64,000 nucleotides of DNA from contig DASVNK010000045.1 of assembly GCA_036383895.1 (NCBI GenBank), forward strand, positions 62,001-126,000, given 5' to 3'. A program made the position numbers and the translations under genes. This DNA is from DASVNK01 sp036383895. Lineage in GTDB: Bacteria > Verrucomicrobiota > Verrucomicrobiia > Limisphaerales > SXQI01. Under the pieces are notes generated by a model, which was not told the DNA's origin, did not search any database, and saw only the letters and a list, made by a program, of their open reading frames with translations. Shown piece after piece: positions 1 to 9,571 of this stretch (position 1 is the first letter of the stretch; every line of letters begins with the position of its first letter).

Positions 1-1727
1 GGGGCCTGAACGGTAATTGTTACAACGGCCGCTGGGCTCTGAATCTGGCCATCGGATACTGTGTAAGTAAAGCTGGTGGTTCCGGACCAACCGATCGTTG
101 GGGTGAAGACGAGATTCGGAGCAGTCCCACTAAGCACGCCGTTGGCAGGGTTTGTCTGCACCGCGAATTGCAGCGGCGATCCTTCGACATCGGCGCCCTG
201 CAACGTGATGTTCACCGGTGTGTTATACGACGTCACGATTGGGAGATTCTGGGCGGTTGGTTGGTCGTTAACGGCGGCAATTTCAATCATCACCACTGCT
301 GCCTGGCTGCTCCCAGCGAAGTCATTTACTCGGTAAGTAAAGACGTCGATGCCATTGAAATTCGCAGCGGGAGTGTAAACTAGATTCGGCGGCTCACCGC
401 TTAATGTGCCGTGCTCTGGCTCGGTCAACATTTCAAACGTTAGCGCGTCCCACTCCACGTCTGAACCTGTCAGCGCGATTGGTAATTCCGTATCCTCCGG
501 ACCTGCGACCGCGATATCTTCAGCGGTTGGACTGTCATTCACCGCGGTCACCGTGACCTCAACCAGGCCGTAGGCGAAACCCACTCCATCTGAAACAATG
601 AAGTTAATCCAAGACGTTCCGCTGAAATTCGCCGGCGGAGTCCAAACAAGGTTTGGAGGAGTTCCACTCAAAGTCCCATCTGAAAGGTAAGCGACTTCGA
701 AAGTCAACGGATCGAGGTCTGCATCGGTACCCTGCAATTCAATCTCCACCGGAGTGTCTTCAAGAGTTTGCACCTGCAAATCTGCCGCCACAGGCCACCG
801 ATTCATGTAAAGGTTGGTGATTGTGACTGTCGCCACTGCGCTCTCCGAGACTCCATCGGAAACAACGATCTGGAACGAATCGGTCCCCCGCGCCATTTCA
901 GCCGGTTCGTAAATGGCAACCCAGCTTCCATAGCCAGTCTCGTAAATTGCTATGACGTTGCCTTTCGTTGGCGTCGTCAGCATCGTTGCGGTCAGCGGTT
1001 GCCAGTTCTCTGGGTTGCTGGCGCTTAGGTTGATGTCCATTTGAGTCCACCCTGGCCAACCGACGGTCACATCACTGACAACCGGAGCGACATTCGCCGG
1101 CACCGTGACGAAGCTGTTCAGGTAGGTGAACCCAAAGCGACTCTGCTCCGTGACTGTCAGCCTATAAAAGTATTGGGTGCCGGGTGTCAGGTTTGTCACG
1201 TTGAAGCCATGCCCGCCTGCATATTCGGGCTGGTACGCGTAAAATGCCAGCGCGTCGACGCTTTCGCCAATCTCCAGCAACCCGTCGGTTCCGCTGATGA
1301 TGCTCGACCAAAACGAAAGGTAGGCGTTGGTTTCCGTCAACGTTCCAAAGTAGTAGTCCGGGTGCATGACACTGATCATCGTCGTCGCAGCCCCGCTCTC
1401 TTCGATGGTGACGAGGCTCGCGGTGCTCTGTCCTTCAGCATTCAGCGCCACGACCGCGTACTGTAATGGCGGCTCGTGTGGCGGAGTCTCGCGGAACATT
1501 GGCGCGGTAAAATCCATATCCGCTACAATCCAATCTGCGCTTGTGGAATCGTAGCGGTAGACACCGTAAAAATTTGCGGTTGGAACTGCATCCCAGGTCA
1601 AAACCACAGAAAAGCCATCCACCCATGCGGCTCGTGCATTCGGTGCTGCTGGAACTGCTGCCTGGCTGTTGCAGAACGAAAGGAGAATCGCCGCAACGAT
1701 CACCCTGCCGAGATCTGAGAACTTCAT
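1..1727 (-). CDS. Secreted multi-domain cadherin/Ig-like protein (C-terminus beyond window)
   Basis: An open minus-strand frame starts at the ATG at 1725-1727 and runs off the left edge (about 575 codons seen, no stop). The N-terminus (MKFSDLGRVIVAAILLSFCN then SQAAVPAAP) is a clear Sec signal peptide. A fibronectin III-like segment follows (AAWVDGFSVVLTWDAVP), then at least three tandem cadherin/Ig-like modules of about 95 residues, each with the pattern EDTPVEIELQGTDADLDPLT, GTLSGTPPNLVWTPPANFSG and ending DGVG/NDFAG. This module type is common in large exported adhesion or surface proteins of PVC bacteria. The modules suggest cell-surface or extracellular location; no catalytic domain is visible in the part present. 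The substrate or partner is unknown. Confidence 0.85.
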   Translation of the reverse strand, partial: MKFSDLGRVIVAAILLSFCNSQAAVPAAPNARAAWVDGFSVVLTWDAVPTANFYGVYRYDSTSADWIVADMDFTAPMFRETPPHEPPLQYAVVALNAEGQSTASLVTIEESGAATTMISVMHPDYYFGTLTETNAYLSFWSSIISGTDGLLEIGESVDALAFYAYQPEYAGGHGFNVTNLTPGTQYFYRLTVTEQSRFGFTYLNSFVTVPANVAPVVSDVTVGWPGWTQMDINLSASNPENWQPLTATMLTTPTKGNVIAIYETGYGSWVAIYEPAEMARGTDSFQIVVSDGVSESAVATVTITNLYMNRWPVAADLQVQTLEDTPVEIELQGTDADLDPLTFEVAYLSDGTLSGTPPNLVWTPPANFSGTSWINFIVSDGVGFAYGLVEVTVTAVNDSPTAEDIAVAGPEDTELPIALTGSDVEWDALTFEMLTEPEHGTLSGEPPNLVYTPAANFNGIDVFTYRVNDFAGSSQAAVVMIEIAAVNDQPTAQNLPIVTSYNTPVNITLQGADVEGSPLQFAVQTNPANGVLSGTAPNLVFTPTIGWSGTTSFTYTVSDGQIQSPAAVVTITVQA

Positions 1728-1802
1728 CGTCTCGCTTTATCGGCACCAACATGCCACTCCTTAAGGACAGCTAATGACGAATTTCCAAAACAAAACTCGT
1801 GC

Positions 1803-1808
1803 TATAAT
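1803..1808 (+). promoter_or_regulatory. Consensus -10 box directly upstream of the DUF2905 gene
   Basis: A perfect TATAAT lies 6 nt before the ATG at 1815. A transcript using it would start at or within a base or two of the start codon, so the mRNA would be leaderless. No convincing -35 box is visible at 17 bp spacing, so the match could be chance. Confidence 0.35.
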
Positions 1809-1814
1809 TTGCTC

Positions 1815-2024
1815 ATGGATATGGGAAAATTTCTCGTGATCGCGGGACTCAGCATCGCCGTCCTCGGCCTATTGATTTGGTCGGGATTCGGTCGTGGATG
1901 GTTCGGCCAATTACCTGGCGATGTGAACGTGAATCGCGGAAACGTCAGCTTCCATTTTCCAATCGTAACCTGCCTCATCATCAGCGCGGTTCTTACACTC
2001 GTGATGTGGCTCTTCCGCCGATAA
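1815..2024 (+). CDS. DUF2905 family small inner-membrane protein
   Basis: Encodes 69 residues with two predicted membrane helices, one near residues 4-24 (FLVIAGLSIAVLGLLIWSGF) and one near 48-65, separated by the family signature GQLPGDVNVNRGNVSFHFPI. The length and the LPGD...RGN...FPI pattern match DUF2905 proteins, which are found as single small genes across bacteria and have no known biochemical role. A start at ATG 1815 or the ATG at 1821 (MGKFLV, the usual family N-terminus) are both plausible; the gene has no obvious Shine-Dalgarno sequence. It is convergent with ftsH and shares a terminator with it. Confidence 0.85.
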   Translation: MDMGKFLVIAGLSIAVLGLLIWSGFGRGWFGQLPGDVNVNRGNVSFHFPIVTCLIISAVLTLVMWLFRR

Positions 2025-2070
2025 AAAAAGCGCGCCTCTCGCGAAGGCGCGCTCCTGAAATTGTTTTTTC
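2022..2070. terminator. Bidirectional rho-independent terminator between DUF2905 gene and ftsH
   Basis: A perfect 9-bp stem (AGCGCGCCT at 2029-2037, AGGCGCGCT at 2045-2053) with a 7-nt loop. On the minus strand it is followed immediately by a run of Ts (A-run 2023-2029), so it ends ftsH transcripts. On the plus strand the T-rich stretch (2061-2069) is a few bases further off. Confidence 0.85.
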
Positions 2071-2074
2071 CTGA

Positions 2075-4084
2075 TTAAGCCGCAGCGGGCGCTGGTGAAC
2101 CGAACCCCGGCAGCTTCGGCGGCGAGGGCTTAACCACTTCAGGTAGAGGCGTCGCTGCTTGTGCGCCAGTCGGCGGTTCGATGTTTGGCTTCTCAGTGGG
2201 AGGAGTGAAACGTCCGTGGCGGACAATTTCTTCCACCTGCGCGCCATCGAGCGTCTCGTATTCGAGCAACTTCTGCGCGAGCATTTCGAGCTTGTCGCTG
2301 TGCGTGGTGATCAAATCTTTCGCGCGTTGATAGCCCTCATCAATGATGTGCTTCACCTCTGCGTCGATTTCTTCCGCGATGCGTTCGCTGTAATCCTTGC
2401 TGCGAATCATCTCGCGGCCGAGGAACACATATTCGTTGTTATCCCCATACTGGATCATGCCAAGCTTGTCGCTCATCCCATATTGGCAAACCATCGCGCG
2501 GGCAATTTGTGTCGCCTGCTGAATATCGCCGCTCGCCCCGGTCGAAATATCCTTCGCGTAGATTTCCTCCGCGATGCGCCCGGCCATGATCATTGCGACC
2601 ATGTCGAGCATCTCTTTCCTGCGGCGGTTCAAAATATCCTGCTTCGGCAGCGACATGGTCGAGCCGAGCGCCTGTCCACGCGGAATGATCGTCACCTTAT
2701 GCAACGGATGCGTGTGTTCGAGCAGCACGTTCACCAGCGCATGGCCGGCTTCATGCCACGCGGTCGAGCGCTTCTCGTCGTCAGTCATCGCGAGGCTACG
2801 CCGTTCGCGGCCCCAACGCACTTTGTCACGCGCTTCCTCAAGCTCAGCCATGCCAATGGCTTTCTTGTTGGTGCGTGCCGCTAACAAGGCCGCTTCGTTC
2901 AGCAAATTCGCCAGCTCAGCACCGGAATACCCTGGCGTGCCTCGCGCGATAACTCCGAGATCCACACTTGGATCGAGCTTCACGTTCTTCGCGTGCACTT
3001 TCAGGATCGCTTCCCGTCCACGCACATCGGGCAAATTCACCGTGATCTGGCGATCGAAACGTCCCGGGCGCAACAGCGCGGGATCCAAAACATCGGGCCG
3101 GTTTGTCGCGGCGATGATGATAATTCCTTCCTGCGTATCGAAGCCGTCCATCTCGACGAGCAACGCATTCAAGGTCTGCTCGCGTTCGTCATTTCCGCCG
3201 CCCAGGCCATGACCACGGCTCCGGCCAACGGCATCGATTTCGTCGATGAAAATCAAACAAGGCGTGTTCTTGCGCGCCTGCTCGAACATGTCCCGCACGC
3301 GGCTCGCGCCCACGCCGACAAACATTTCCACAAAATCCGAACCACTGATGCTGAAGAATGAAGCATCCGCTTCACCGGCGATGGCTTTCGCCAGCAGCGT
3401 TTTTCCAGTGCCTGGCGCCCCGATCATCAATATGCCCTTGGGAATACGCCCGCCCAGTTTCTGGAACTTCTTCGGGTCCTTCAGGAATTCGACGAGTTCG
3501 GAAACTTCTTCCTTTGCTTCATCCACGCCGGCTACATCTTTGAACGTGGTGCGATTCTTCTCTTTGCTTAGCAGCCGCGCTTTGCTTTTGCCAAAGCTCA
3601 ACGCGCCTTTGCCGGCCATCTTGATCTGTCGGATGAAGAAGAAATAAATCAGGAAAGCAACCAATAGGATCGGCAACACCGTGACGAAGACGCTCATCAA
3701 CAGCGTATTCGGTTCCGCTTCCTGAAAACCTGCGGCGAGTAATTGTTCCTCGAGCTTTTCACTCACGCGAGTCTTCGCGCGGAACTGCACGGGCACGCCA
3801 TTGGTATCGTTATACTTCCCGGAAATCTCCGCCAATAACGACGATTGCGGCGGCGGGTAATAAATCTTCCCTTCAATTCGGTTGGTCTTCGAGCCGGCCA
3901 ACAACACCTCCAGCTCCTGGCGCTGCACGATCTTGTAGCTGCTCTCCGTCCGTTGGCGCAGGAAGATTACGACCGGGATCGCGATCAAGATGATCGTCCA
4001 GATTAACCAATTGCGCGGCGGGACTTTGACTTCCCCGGTCTTGCGATCTTTCCCGGAGTTCTTCTCTTTGTTTTCGTCCGACAT
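2075..4084 (-). CDS. ftsH: ATP-dependent zinc metalloprotease FtsH
   Basis: A 669-residue membrane-anchored AAA+ protease that degrades damaged or unassembled membrane proteins and short-lived regulators. An N-terminal helix (about residues 25-43) and a second helix (about 128-150) flank the periplasmic domain. Walker A is GAPGTGKT (222-229), Walker B is CLIFIDEIDA, the second region of homology follows, and the zinc site HEAGH is at 444-448. The C-terminal tail is rich in Pro and Ala, as is common in FtsH of PVC bacteria. The length is normal for the family (about 610-680). The ATG at 4082-4084 is chosen because it gives a short cytosolic lead before the first helix. The gene stands alone and ends at a strong terminator. 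Confidence 0.98.
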   Translation of the reverse strand: MSDENKEKNSGKDRKTGEVKVPPRNWLIWTIILIAIPVVIFLRQRTESSYKIVQRQELEVLLAGSKTNRIEGKIYYPPPQSSLLAEISGKYNDTNGVPVQFRAKTRVSEKLEEQLLAAGFQEAEPNTLLMSVFVTVLPILLVAFLIYFFFIRQIKMAGKGALSFGKSKARLLSKEKNRTTFKDVAGVDEAKEEVSELVEFLKDPKKFQKLGGRIPKGILMIGAPGTGKTLLAKAIAGEADASFFSISGSDFVEMFVGVGASRVRDMFEQARKNTPCLIFIDEIDAVGRSRGHGLGGGNDEREQTLNALLVEMDGFDTQEGIIIIAATNRPDVLDPALLRPGRFDRQITVNLPDVRGREAILKVHAKNVKLDPSVDLGVIARGTPGYSGAELANLLNEAALLAARTNKKAIGMAELEEARDKVRWGRERRSLAMTDDEKRSTAWHEAGHALVNVLLEHTHPLHKVTIIPRGQALGSTMSLPKQDILNRRRKEMLDMVAMIMAGRIAEEIYAKDISTGASGDIQQATQIARAMVCQYGMSDKLGMIQYGDNNEYVFLGREMIRSKDYSERIAEEIDAEVKHIIDEGYQRAKDLITTHSDKLEMLAQKLLEYETLDGAQVEEIVRHGRFTPPTEKPNIEPPTGAQAATPLPEVVKPSPPKLPGFGSPAPAAA

Positions 4085-4325
4085 CAGTACAATTTTTTAA
4101 ACACTAACAGGTATCCTCACCCTAATCAATCAGATGTGAACACCGGCTAATTCTGCATTCCAAGCATTTTGGCAGCTTTTCTCTTCGGAGAAACTTCCCG
4201 CCCAACCTTGCAGGTCCAAATAGGAGCTTCGACTCTATCGGTTTGTTCCTCCGAACAGGAAAGGGAAGTTTCAGTCGGAACAATATACCTCAACGCGACC
4301 ACTTTACCATAAGCGACAGCTCTCC

Positions 4326-4994
4326 CTATTTTTTCCCCTGAATGTCCGCGATCAAAAAATGGATCAGGTGCTTCAGTCTCGTCTCCAAATCAACCGTCTC
4401 GAGAATCAGTTGCCTTTGAGTCGGCGTGGCCAATAAGGTGCACGAGACCAAGTCAGCCAACTGGTCCGGATTCTCCAACTTCGCGAGATATTCGATGATT
4501 GTGTCTAAGGACGCCCCTTCCCCCGAGGTTTGCTCCCCTTGCGCATCCATTTTCAGAAGTTGATTCAAGATCGGAAAAGGAAATCCCTGCTTAAAGCGTT
4601 CCGAAACAAGGTCCAACACCTTCTCTGTCAACGCATCCACCGCGAGCGTGTTTGTCCGCTTTGTTTCCAGAAGTTTAAACTTCTCGCGCCGGTACGGCCT
4701 CTGCTTGATTGTTTCAGTCAACGCAATGCGCGCAACTCCTTGCAGGATAAGATGCGAAGTCCCATCATGATGCGTCACCGCGGCGCGAATCAGTCCGAGG
4801 CCGGCGATGTTCGAAGGCGTACCCTTCGACGCGCCTTGTTTCTGCATCGCGATCGCGAACATGCGTTCGCCCTCCAAAACTTCGCGAAGCATCTTCCGGT
4901 AGCGCGGCTCAAAGATGAACAGCGGGAGCATCACTTGAGGGAAGAGGATCGCGTTCGGAAGCGTCATTACGGCCACTTCGGGCGGCAGCACCAT
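4326..4994 (-). CDS. Lon-type substrate-binding (PUA-like) domain protein
   Basis: A 222-residue soluble protein made only of the LON N-terminal substrate-binding domain. The opening LPNAILFPQVMLPLFIFEPRY and the following RMFAIAMQ are characteristic, and there is no AAA+ or Ser-Lys protease part. Such stand-alone proteins are widespread; their role is not established, though the domain binds unfolded polypeptides in Lon itself. It lies upstream of, and on the same strand as, ftsH, separated by about 240 bp, so a protein-quality-control theme is possible but not proven. Confidence 0.9.
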   Translation of the reverse strand: MVLPPEVAVMTLPNAILFPQVMLPLFIFEPRYRKMLREVLEGERMFAIAMQKQGASKGTPSNIAGLGLIRAAVTHHDGTSHLILQGVARIALTETIKQRPYRREKFKLLETKRTNTLAVDALTEKVLDLVSERFKQGFPFPILNQLLKMDAQGEQTSGEGASLDTIIEYLAKLENPDQLADLVSCTLLATPTQRQLILETVDLETRLKHLIHFLIADIQGKK

Positions 4995-5191
4995 GAATAC
5001 AATCTAGGGAAGATCGTCCTTTATTCAAGCACGTTGCGTGTGAAGCGCCAAATTGGCGCGGAAAGCCTGTCGAACAGCAGGCCGAAACCCAGGCCCTTCA
5101 ACCCAATTCCCGGGGCTGGCATGCAGACTGTTCCCGAATGGGGACTTGCAAATAGGATTGTGTCTACGCATCGTTGTGGCTTGATTTTGAT

Positions 5192-5965
5192 ATGAAAGCG
5201 CTGATCGCGATATTACTGATACTTAGCCTCGCTTTGGGCGCAGGATTGCTCTACCGCCATACTCAGGCTTCCAAGGAAGTGAAGCAGGCCGGCACGACCA
5301 TCGAACAGCTCACCACGAAGGTAAATGACACCGAACGCAAGCTGGCGGAGCAAACGGCGGTGAACACCGTTTTGGATCGTGACTTGGCGGCTCGCACCCA
5401 GCAGTTGACGGAGACTTCCAATACGCTGGTGAATGTCACTGCCACCCTGGCTAAAGTTCGGCATGAAGCGCAGGTCGCCGCCACAAATGCCGCTGCCGAT
5501 ATCGCCAAGCGCGATTCACGTATCAACGAATTGGAAACCCAGCGCGACGATCTGACGAAGCGAATGACCGATCTCAACTCGCAGATTACTGGCTACGAGT
5601 CTCAAATCGCTGAAGTTCAACGCAAGCTCTCTGCTTCTGAAGGTGACCGCGAATACCTGCTCCGTGAGATGAAACGGCTCCAGCGCGAGAAGAACGACTT
5701 GGAGCGCCAATTTAATGACCTCGCCATGTTGCGCGACCAGGTTCGCAAATTGCGTGATGAACTTTCCGTCTCGCGCCGGCTGGATTGGATTCGCCGCGGT
5801 CTTTACGGCACGCTCAAAGGCGCTGAACGTTTGCAAAACGGCATGGCTGTCGGAACAAACCAGAACTTCGACCTGAACGTCGAGTTGCGCCAAAGCGGTG
5901 GCGTGAACGTCGCACCGCAAACGAATAATCCGGCTGCCCCGACCAACGTCCCGGCGCCCCAATAG
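5192..5965 (+). CDS. Membrane-anchored coiled-coil protein of unknown function
   Basis: From ATG 5192 it encodes 257 residues: an N-terminal hydrophobic helix (MKALIAILLILSLALGAGLLY) followed by a long, almost uninterrupted coiled coil (roughly residues 30-200) rich in Glu, Lys, Arg, Gln and Thr, and a low-complexity Asn/Pro/Ala tail. An upstream in-frame TTG at 5174 is less likely because it would place charged residues before the membrane helix. The topology suggests a periplasmic rod anchored in the inner membrane. I do not recognise the family. It ends 11 bp before moaA and may share its transcript. Confidence 0.75.
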   Translation: MKALIAILLILSLALGAGLLYRHTQASKEVKQAGTTIEQLTTKVNDTERKLAEQTAVNTVLDRDLAARTQQLTETSNTLVNVTATLAKVRHEAQVAATNAAADIAKRDSRINELETQRDDLTKRMTDLNSQITGYESQIAEVQRKLSASEGDREYLLREMKRLQREKNDLERQFNDLAMLRDQVRKLRDELSVSRRLDWIRRGLYGTLKGAERLQNGMAVGTNQNFDLNVELRQSGGVNVAPQTNNPAAPTNVPAPQ

Positions 5966-5976
5966 CGCCTAGAGTC

Positions 5977-7062
5977 ATGCAAGTGTCGGTGAGTCAGTCG
6001 CGTTCCGCCCTGCTCACCGATTCCCACGGCCGCGTGATGCGCGACCTCCGTGTGAGTCTCACGGATCGCTGCAACTTCCGCTGCCTTTACTGTCTTCCGG
6101 AAACCGAAGCGGCTGCGAATTTTTATCGCGGCCGCTTCGATCCATTGAAGAACCCGAATCCCAAACGCCTGCCCCTGCCCCCGCTCAAACCGCGTGCGGA
6201 GATTTTGACCTTCGAAGAAATCGAGCGCCTCGTTCGCATCGCGGTTGATCTCGGAATCGAAAAAATCCGCCTTACTGGCGGCGAACCTCTCCTCCGAAAA
6301 GACATAGAGCATCTCGTTGCCCGCCTTTCTCCAATCGAAGGTATCCGGGACCTCGCCCTCACCACAAACGGATTTCTCTTTAACCAAAAAGCCGAAGCTT
6401 TGCGCGCCGCTGGTCTCCGCCGTGTCAGCTTCAGCATGGATTCGCTCGATCGCGCCAATTTCCAAAAGATGACCGGTCGCGACGGCCTCGCCGAAGTTCT
6501 CGGAGCGATCTTTGTCGCGAAGAGTCTCGGCATGGAACCGGTCAAGGTGAACGCCGTCGTCATCAAAGACCTCAACGATCACGAAATCGAATCGCTCGCC
6601 GAATTCGCGATCGAAAAAGAACTGCAATTCCGGTTCATCGAATTCATGCCGCTCGATTCGAGCCGCGGTTGGATGAAAGAACTCGTCGTGAGCGGCGCAG
6701 AAATCCTCCATCGCCTCTCAAGGCGTTTTGACCTCGAACCCGTCTCCAACTCCAACAAATCCGAAACCGCCCGCCGTTGGCGCATCCGCGGCACGCGAGC
6801 CGAAATCGGAATCATCGCTCCCGTCACCGAACCGTTCTGCGGCCACTGCAACCGCCTCCGCCTCACCGCCGACGGCAAACTCCGCACCTGCCTTTTCAGC
6901 CTGCACGAACACGACCTAAAAACTCCCCTCCGCACCAGCGCATCCGATTCCGACATCACCGCCACTCTCCAGCAAATCGTCCTGCAAAAAGAAGCACGCC
7001 ATCACATCGGTGAAAAAGAATTCGTCCAACCTGCCCGCACGATGAGTTGCATCGGCGGGTAG
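5977..7062 (+). CDS. moaA: GTP 3',8-cyclase MoaA (molybdenum cofactor synthesis)
   Basis: A radical-SAM enzyme that, with MoaC, converts GTP to cyclic pyranopterin monophosphate in molybdenum cofactor synthesis. The first 4Fe-4S cluster motif CNFRCLYC (Cys32, Cys36, Cys39) binds SAM. The second cluster cysteines are in EPFCGHCNRLRLTADGKLR followed by TCLFS. The protein ends with the Gly-Gly typical of MoaA. The linker between the first cluster and the TIM barrel (about residues 46-75) is longer than usual and Pro-rich. At 361 residues it is slightly longer than the family norm (about 330-340). No other Moco genes are in the window and there is no room for a Moco riboswitch upstream. Confidence 0.97.
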   Translation: MQVSVSQSRSALLTDSHGRVMRDLRVSLTDRCNFRCLYCLPETEAAANFYRGRFDPLKNPNPKRLPLPPLKPRAEILTFEEIERLVRIAVDLGIEKIRLTGGEPLLRKDIEHLVARLSPIEGIRDLALTTNGFLFNQKAEALRAAGLRRVSFSMDSLDRANFQKMTGRDGLAEVLGAIFVAKSLGMEPVKVNAVVIKDLNDHEIESLAEFAIEKELQFRFIEFMPLDSSRGWMKELVVSGAEILHRLSRRFDLEPVSNSNKSETARRWRIRGTRAEIGIIAPVTEPFCGHCNRLRLTADGKLRTCLFSLHEHDLKTPLRTSASDSDITATLQQIVLQKEARHHIGEKEFVQPARTMSCIGG

Positions 7063-7075
7063 CTTCTCGTCCCGC

Positions 7076-7516
7076 CTACTTCGCCTGGGCAAAGAACATC
7101 ATCACGCGCGGCCCTTTTTCCGTCTCCATTACAAACTTCTCCTCCTCCGGTCCGTGCGGCACCGCCAACCCGTCACAGGTGTGATCGAGCGCTGCAACGC
7201 CATCGATTAACATCATGTAACGATGTGTGCGATGACCGGGAATGTGGTGGATCGTCACATGCCAACCATCCAACTTGCCATTGTGAATCAGCGGTACGCG
7301 CTGCCAGCGATTGAACGAGCCGGCCACTTCCACCGTTTTGGGTTCTTTCAATTCTCCCTCGGGCACGCGATACCGAAACACCTTGGAATATACCGGCGTC
7401 GCTTCCCTATGGTTTTGCGGTCGATGACTCGCATCGCGCTCCGCCACCAAGGGCGTTGCCTTGACAGGATGCCTTACCGATGAAGTAGCCGGACGACCGA
7501 ATAGTTTTGCGAACAT
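7076..7516 (-). CDS. CBM48 / AMPK-type glycogen-binding domain protein
   Basis: A 146-residue protein whose C-terminal 90 residues form an early-set carbohydrate-binding fold: VEVAGSFNRWQRVPLIHN, GWHVTIHHIPGHRTHRYMML, then the closing WxxD-like region. The same fold is found in glycogen-branching enzymes and AMPK beta subunits and binds alpha-glucans. The N-terminal 45 residues are polar and without clear structure. No catalytic domain is present, so it is probably a targeting or sensing module. It is convergent with moaA, 13 bp apart. Confidence 0.85.
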   Translation of the reverse strand: MFAKLFGRPATSSVRHPVKATPLVAERDASHRPQNHREATPVYSKVFRYRVPEGELKEPKTVEVAGSFNRWQRVPLIHNGKLDGWHVTIHHIPGHRTHRYMMLIDGVAALDHTCDGLAVPHGPEEEKFVMETEKGPRVMMFFAQAK

Positions 7517-7591
7517 ATCTCCTCCTGGTTCGACAAACGATCCTAGCAGTCCTCACGCCGTCTCGCACTACAAAACGAAACGCGCAATCTC

Positions 7592-9571
7592 CTACAACGA
7601 TGATCCCCGTGCTAAGCAAGCCCGCACCAATCGCCGAAGTTCCTCGCGTTCAGAATTCTCAATCCCGTCCGGATTGAATCGATACTTGTAGTGAATCCGC
7701 ACGATCTTCCTCAACGACTCAGCCAAGCCTGGCGTCTCCATCGCAATTCTGCGTAGCCACTCCGCACTCGTCTCCTCATTCGCGCGGGCAAGTCCCGCTT
7801 TCACCAGTCGTTTCTCGAGCAAAAAGTATTCGCTGTCCGCCCCGGGCCACGCCTGCATTTCGCGCGGACGTTTCTTCCCGCGAAACATCTTCCGGCCAAA
7901 AATTCGCCAGGCCAAAAACCCAATCAGTGGCGCTGCCAAAAACGGCGCAACAATTCGCATCACGCTCCAGTCTCCCAACCAACGCCATTCCAAAAATCCA
8001 AACGTGAACCGTTCCCACCAATCTTTCAGTGGCTGATACGCCGGAAATTCTTTCTCCTCCGCGTTCTCCCATCCCGCGGGTGTCGAATCCACTTCCACCC
8101 ATTTCCCTTCAACGTAAGCCACCGCCCACGCATGCGCATGCCGGTCGCGCACCACGAAGAAGTCGCCCTCGCGCTCATCGAGCGGCACGGCATATCCGGT
8201 TACATAGCGTGCCGGAATTTCGAACTCTCTTAACAACAGCACCGTGGCCGATGCGAAGTATTCGCAATGCCCAGCCCGCGTCTTTAGTAAAAACTCCGCC
8301 AGCGGCGTCTGCGCGTGCAACCCAAGCTCCCGCGCGCGCTGATATGTTGTGTACCGAAATTTCTCCTGGAAAAATCTAACGATCGCCAGCGCCTTATCTC
8401 GCTCCGGCAAGTCGTCAATTTTCAATTCCTTCGCGATCTTCGCGATTGTTTCTTTCTCCTCCCCCGGCACGTCCATGTCATAACGCGTATCGAGAAGAGG
8501 CGGCTGCTCCACAAAGACATTCCCGTAATGCGCCGAGTAATCGAGCAAACCGGGATTTTCTTCCGTCCGCACCGCGGCCAACCGATTCGTCGTCACCGCG
8601 CCCACCGCCAAATCGCGAAACTGCAACGTCCCCATCGGCACCGAGAGCAGCGCGCTCTTCCGAGTTACCCGCTCCACGATCCGCACCGCGGAATGCACAT
8701 CCACGTTCGTCCGCAAATTCCAGCTCGTCAGGTCCGGCTCCACTTGTACCGGCTCAAATCCGCGCTGCTGACCACCTTTCCACGCGTTCCCATTCTGAAA
8801 GGTCATATACGTCGCTTGCCGCAATCGCTCCGGTAAGGGCCCAATCTCCGCCTTCACCTTCAGCGCCACGCGGCTCGATTGCTTCAGCGAACCAATCTTC
8901 CCCATCGCGGTCTGGCTCTGGTTAGGATCAAACTCCTTCCGCCCGAACCGAACGAAAAGTTCCGACGCCTTTTCCTCCATGAAGCTCTGCAATTCCTGCA
9001 TGCGCGCCTGCCCGTAGAATCCTGCCGTCGCGACGACCAAAAACATCATCGCCCATGCCCAACTCGGAATCCGCCGCGGCTGCGTCGACCACAAAGCCCA
9101 GCCCGTGAGCAACGCAAAACCAATGTAATACCAAATGTCCCTTTGATTCGTTGCGCCCGCTGTGATCAAGCAAACGACAAAATAAACCCATCCAAACGCG
9201 ATTGGGCGATCCCCTCCTGTCGCCCCTTTTCGCCGCATAAACCACGAGAAAGCCTTGATTGGCACGCCCTCCCGCAGCGCATACATATGCCCCAGCGCCA
9301 TGAGAAAAAAGATCAGCGGCATCCATTGAAAAAATTTATACGCGCCACTCGTCACTTCCTCCGCGAAGCGCATATACGCTGCCACCACCAGGAAGATCAC
9401 CGTGCAAACATCCCACAGTCGATTGAACTCTTTGTCCGTGAAATCCCAGCGCGCCTTAATTCCGTTGCTCAGTTCCAGCAACCCCGCCGCGACTGCCGCC
9501 ACCGCCACCATGTCCGCCCGCCACCCCCAGAAGAGTAGCGCCACGCCCAGAATCAGCGGTGGTGGTTTCAT
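7592..9571 (-). CDS. Transglutaminase-like membrane protein (TgpA/DUF3488 type)
   Basis: A 659-residue protein with about six N-terminal membrane helices (residues 1-190), a periplasmic transglutaminase-like domain (about 330-500) and a further helix near 540 followed by a cytosolic DUF4129-like tail. The catalytic Cys lies in RAGHCEYFASATVLLLRE, the His in RHAHAWAVAY and the Asp in VEVDSTPAGW. The architecture matches TgpA-like proteins, which occur beside DUF58 and MoxR genes. Its start (ATG 9569-9571) overlaps the end of the DUF58 gene by four bases (ATGA), indicating translational coupling in the moxR-DUF58-transglutaminase operon. Its substrate is unknown. Confidence 0.93.
   Translation of the reverse strand: MKPPPLILGVALLFWGWRADMVAVAAVAAGLLELSNGIKARWDFTDKEFNRLWDVCTVIFLVVAAYMRFAEEVTSGAYKFFQWMPLIFFLMALGHMYALREGVPIKAFSWFMRRKGATGGDRPIAFGWVYFVVCLITAGATNQRDIWYYIGFALLTGWALWSTQPRRIPSWAWAMMFLVVATAGFYGQARMQELQSFMEEKASELFVRFGRKEFDPNQSQTAMGKIGSLKQSSRVALKVKAEIGPLPERLRQATYMTFQNGNAWKGGQQRGFEPVQVEPDLTSWNLRTNVDVHSAVRIVERVTRKSALLSVPMGTLQFRDLAVGAVTTNRLAAVRTEENPGLLDYSAHYGNVFVEQPPLLDTRYDMDVPGEEKETIAKIAKELKIDDLPERDKALAIVRFFQEKFRYTTYQRARELGLHAQTPLAEFLLKTRAGHCEYFASATVLLLREFEIPARYVTGYAVPLDEREGDFFVVRDRHAHAWAVAYVEGKWVEVDSTPAGWENAEEKEFPAYQPLKDWWERFTFGFLEWRWLGDWSVMRIVAPFLAAPLIGFLAWRIFGRKMFRGKKRPREMQAWPGADSEYFLLEKRLVKAGLARANEETSAEWLRRIAMETPGLAESLRKIVRIHYKYRFNPDGIENSEREELRRLVRACLARGSSL

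Noticed and set aside
5966..5976. Moco riboswitch upstream of moaA
   Set aside because: The gap is only 11 bp, too short for any aptamer.
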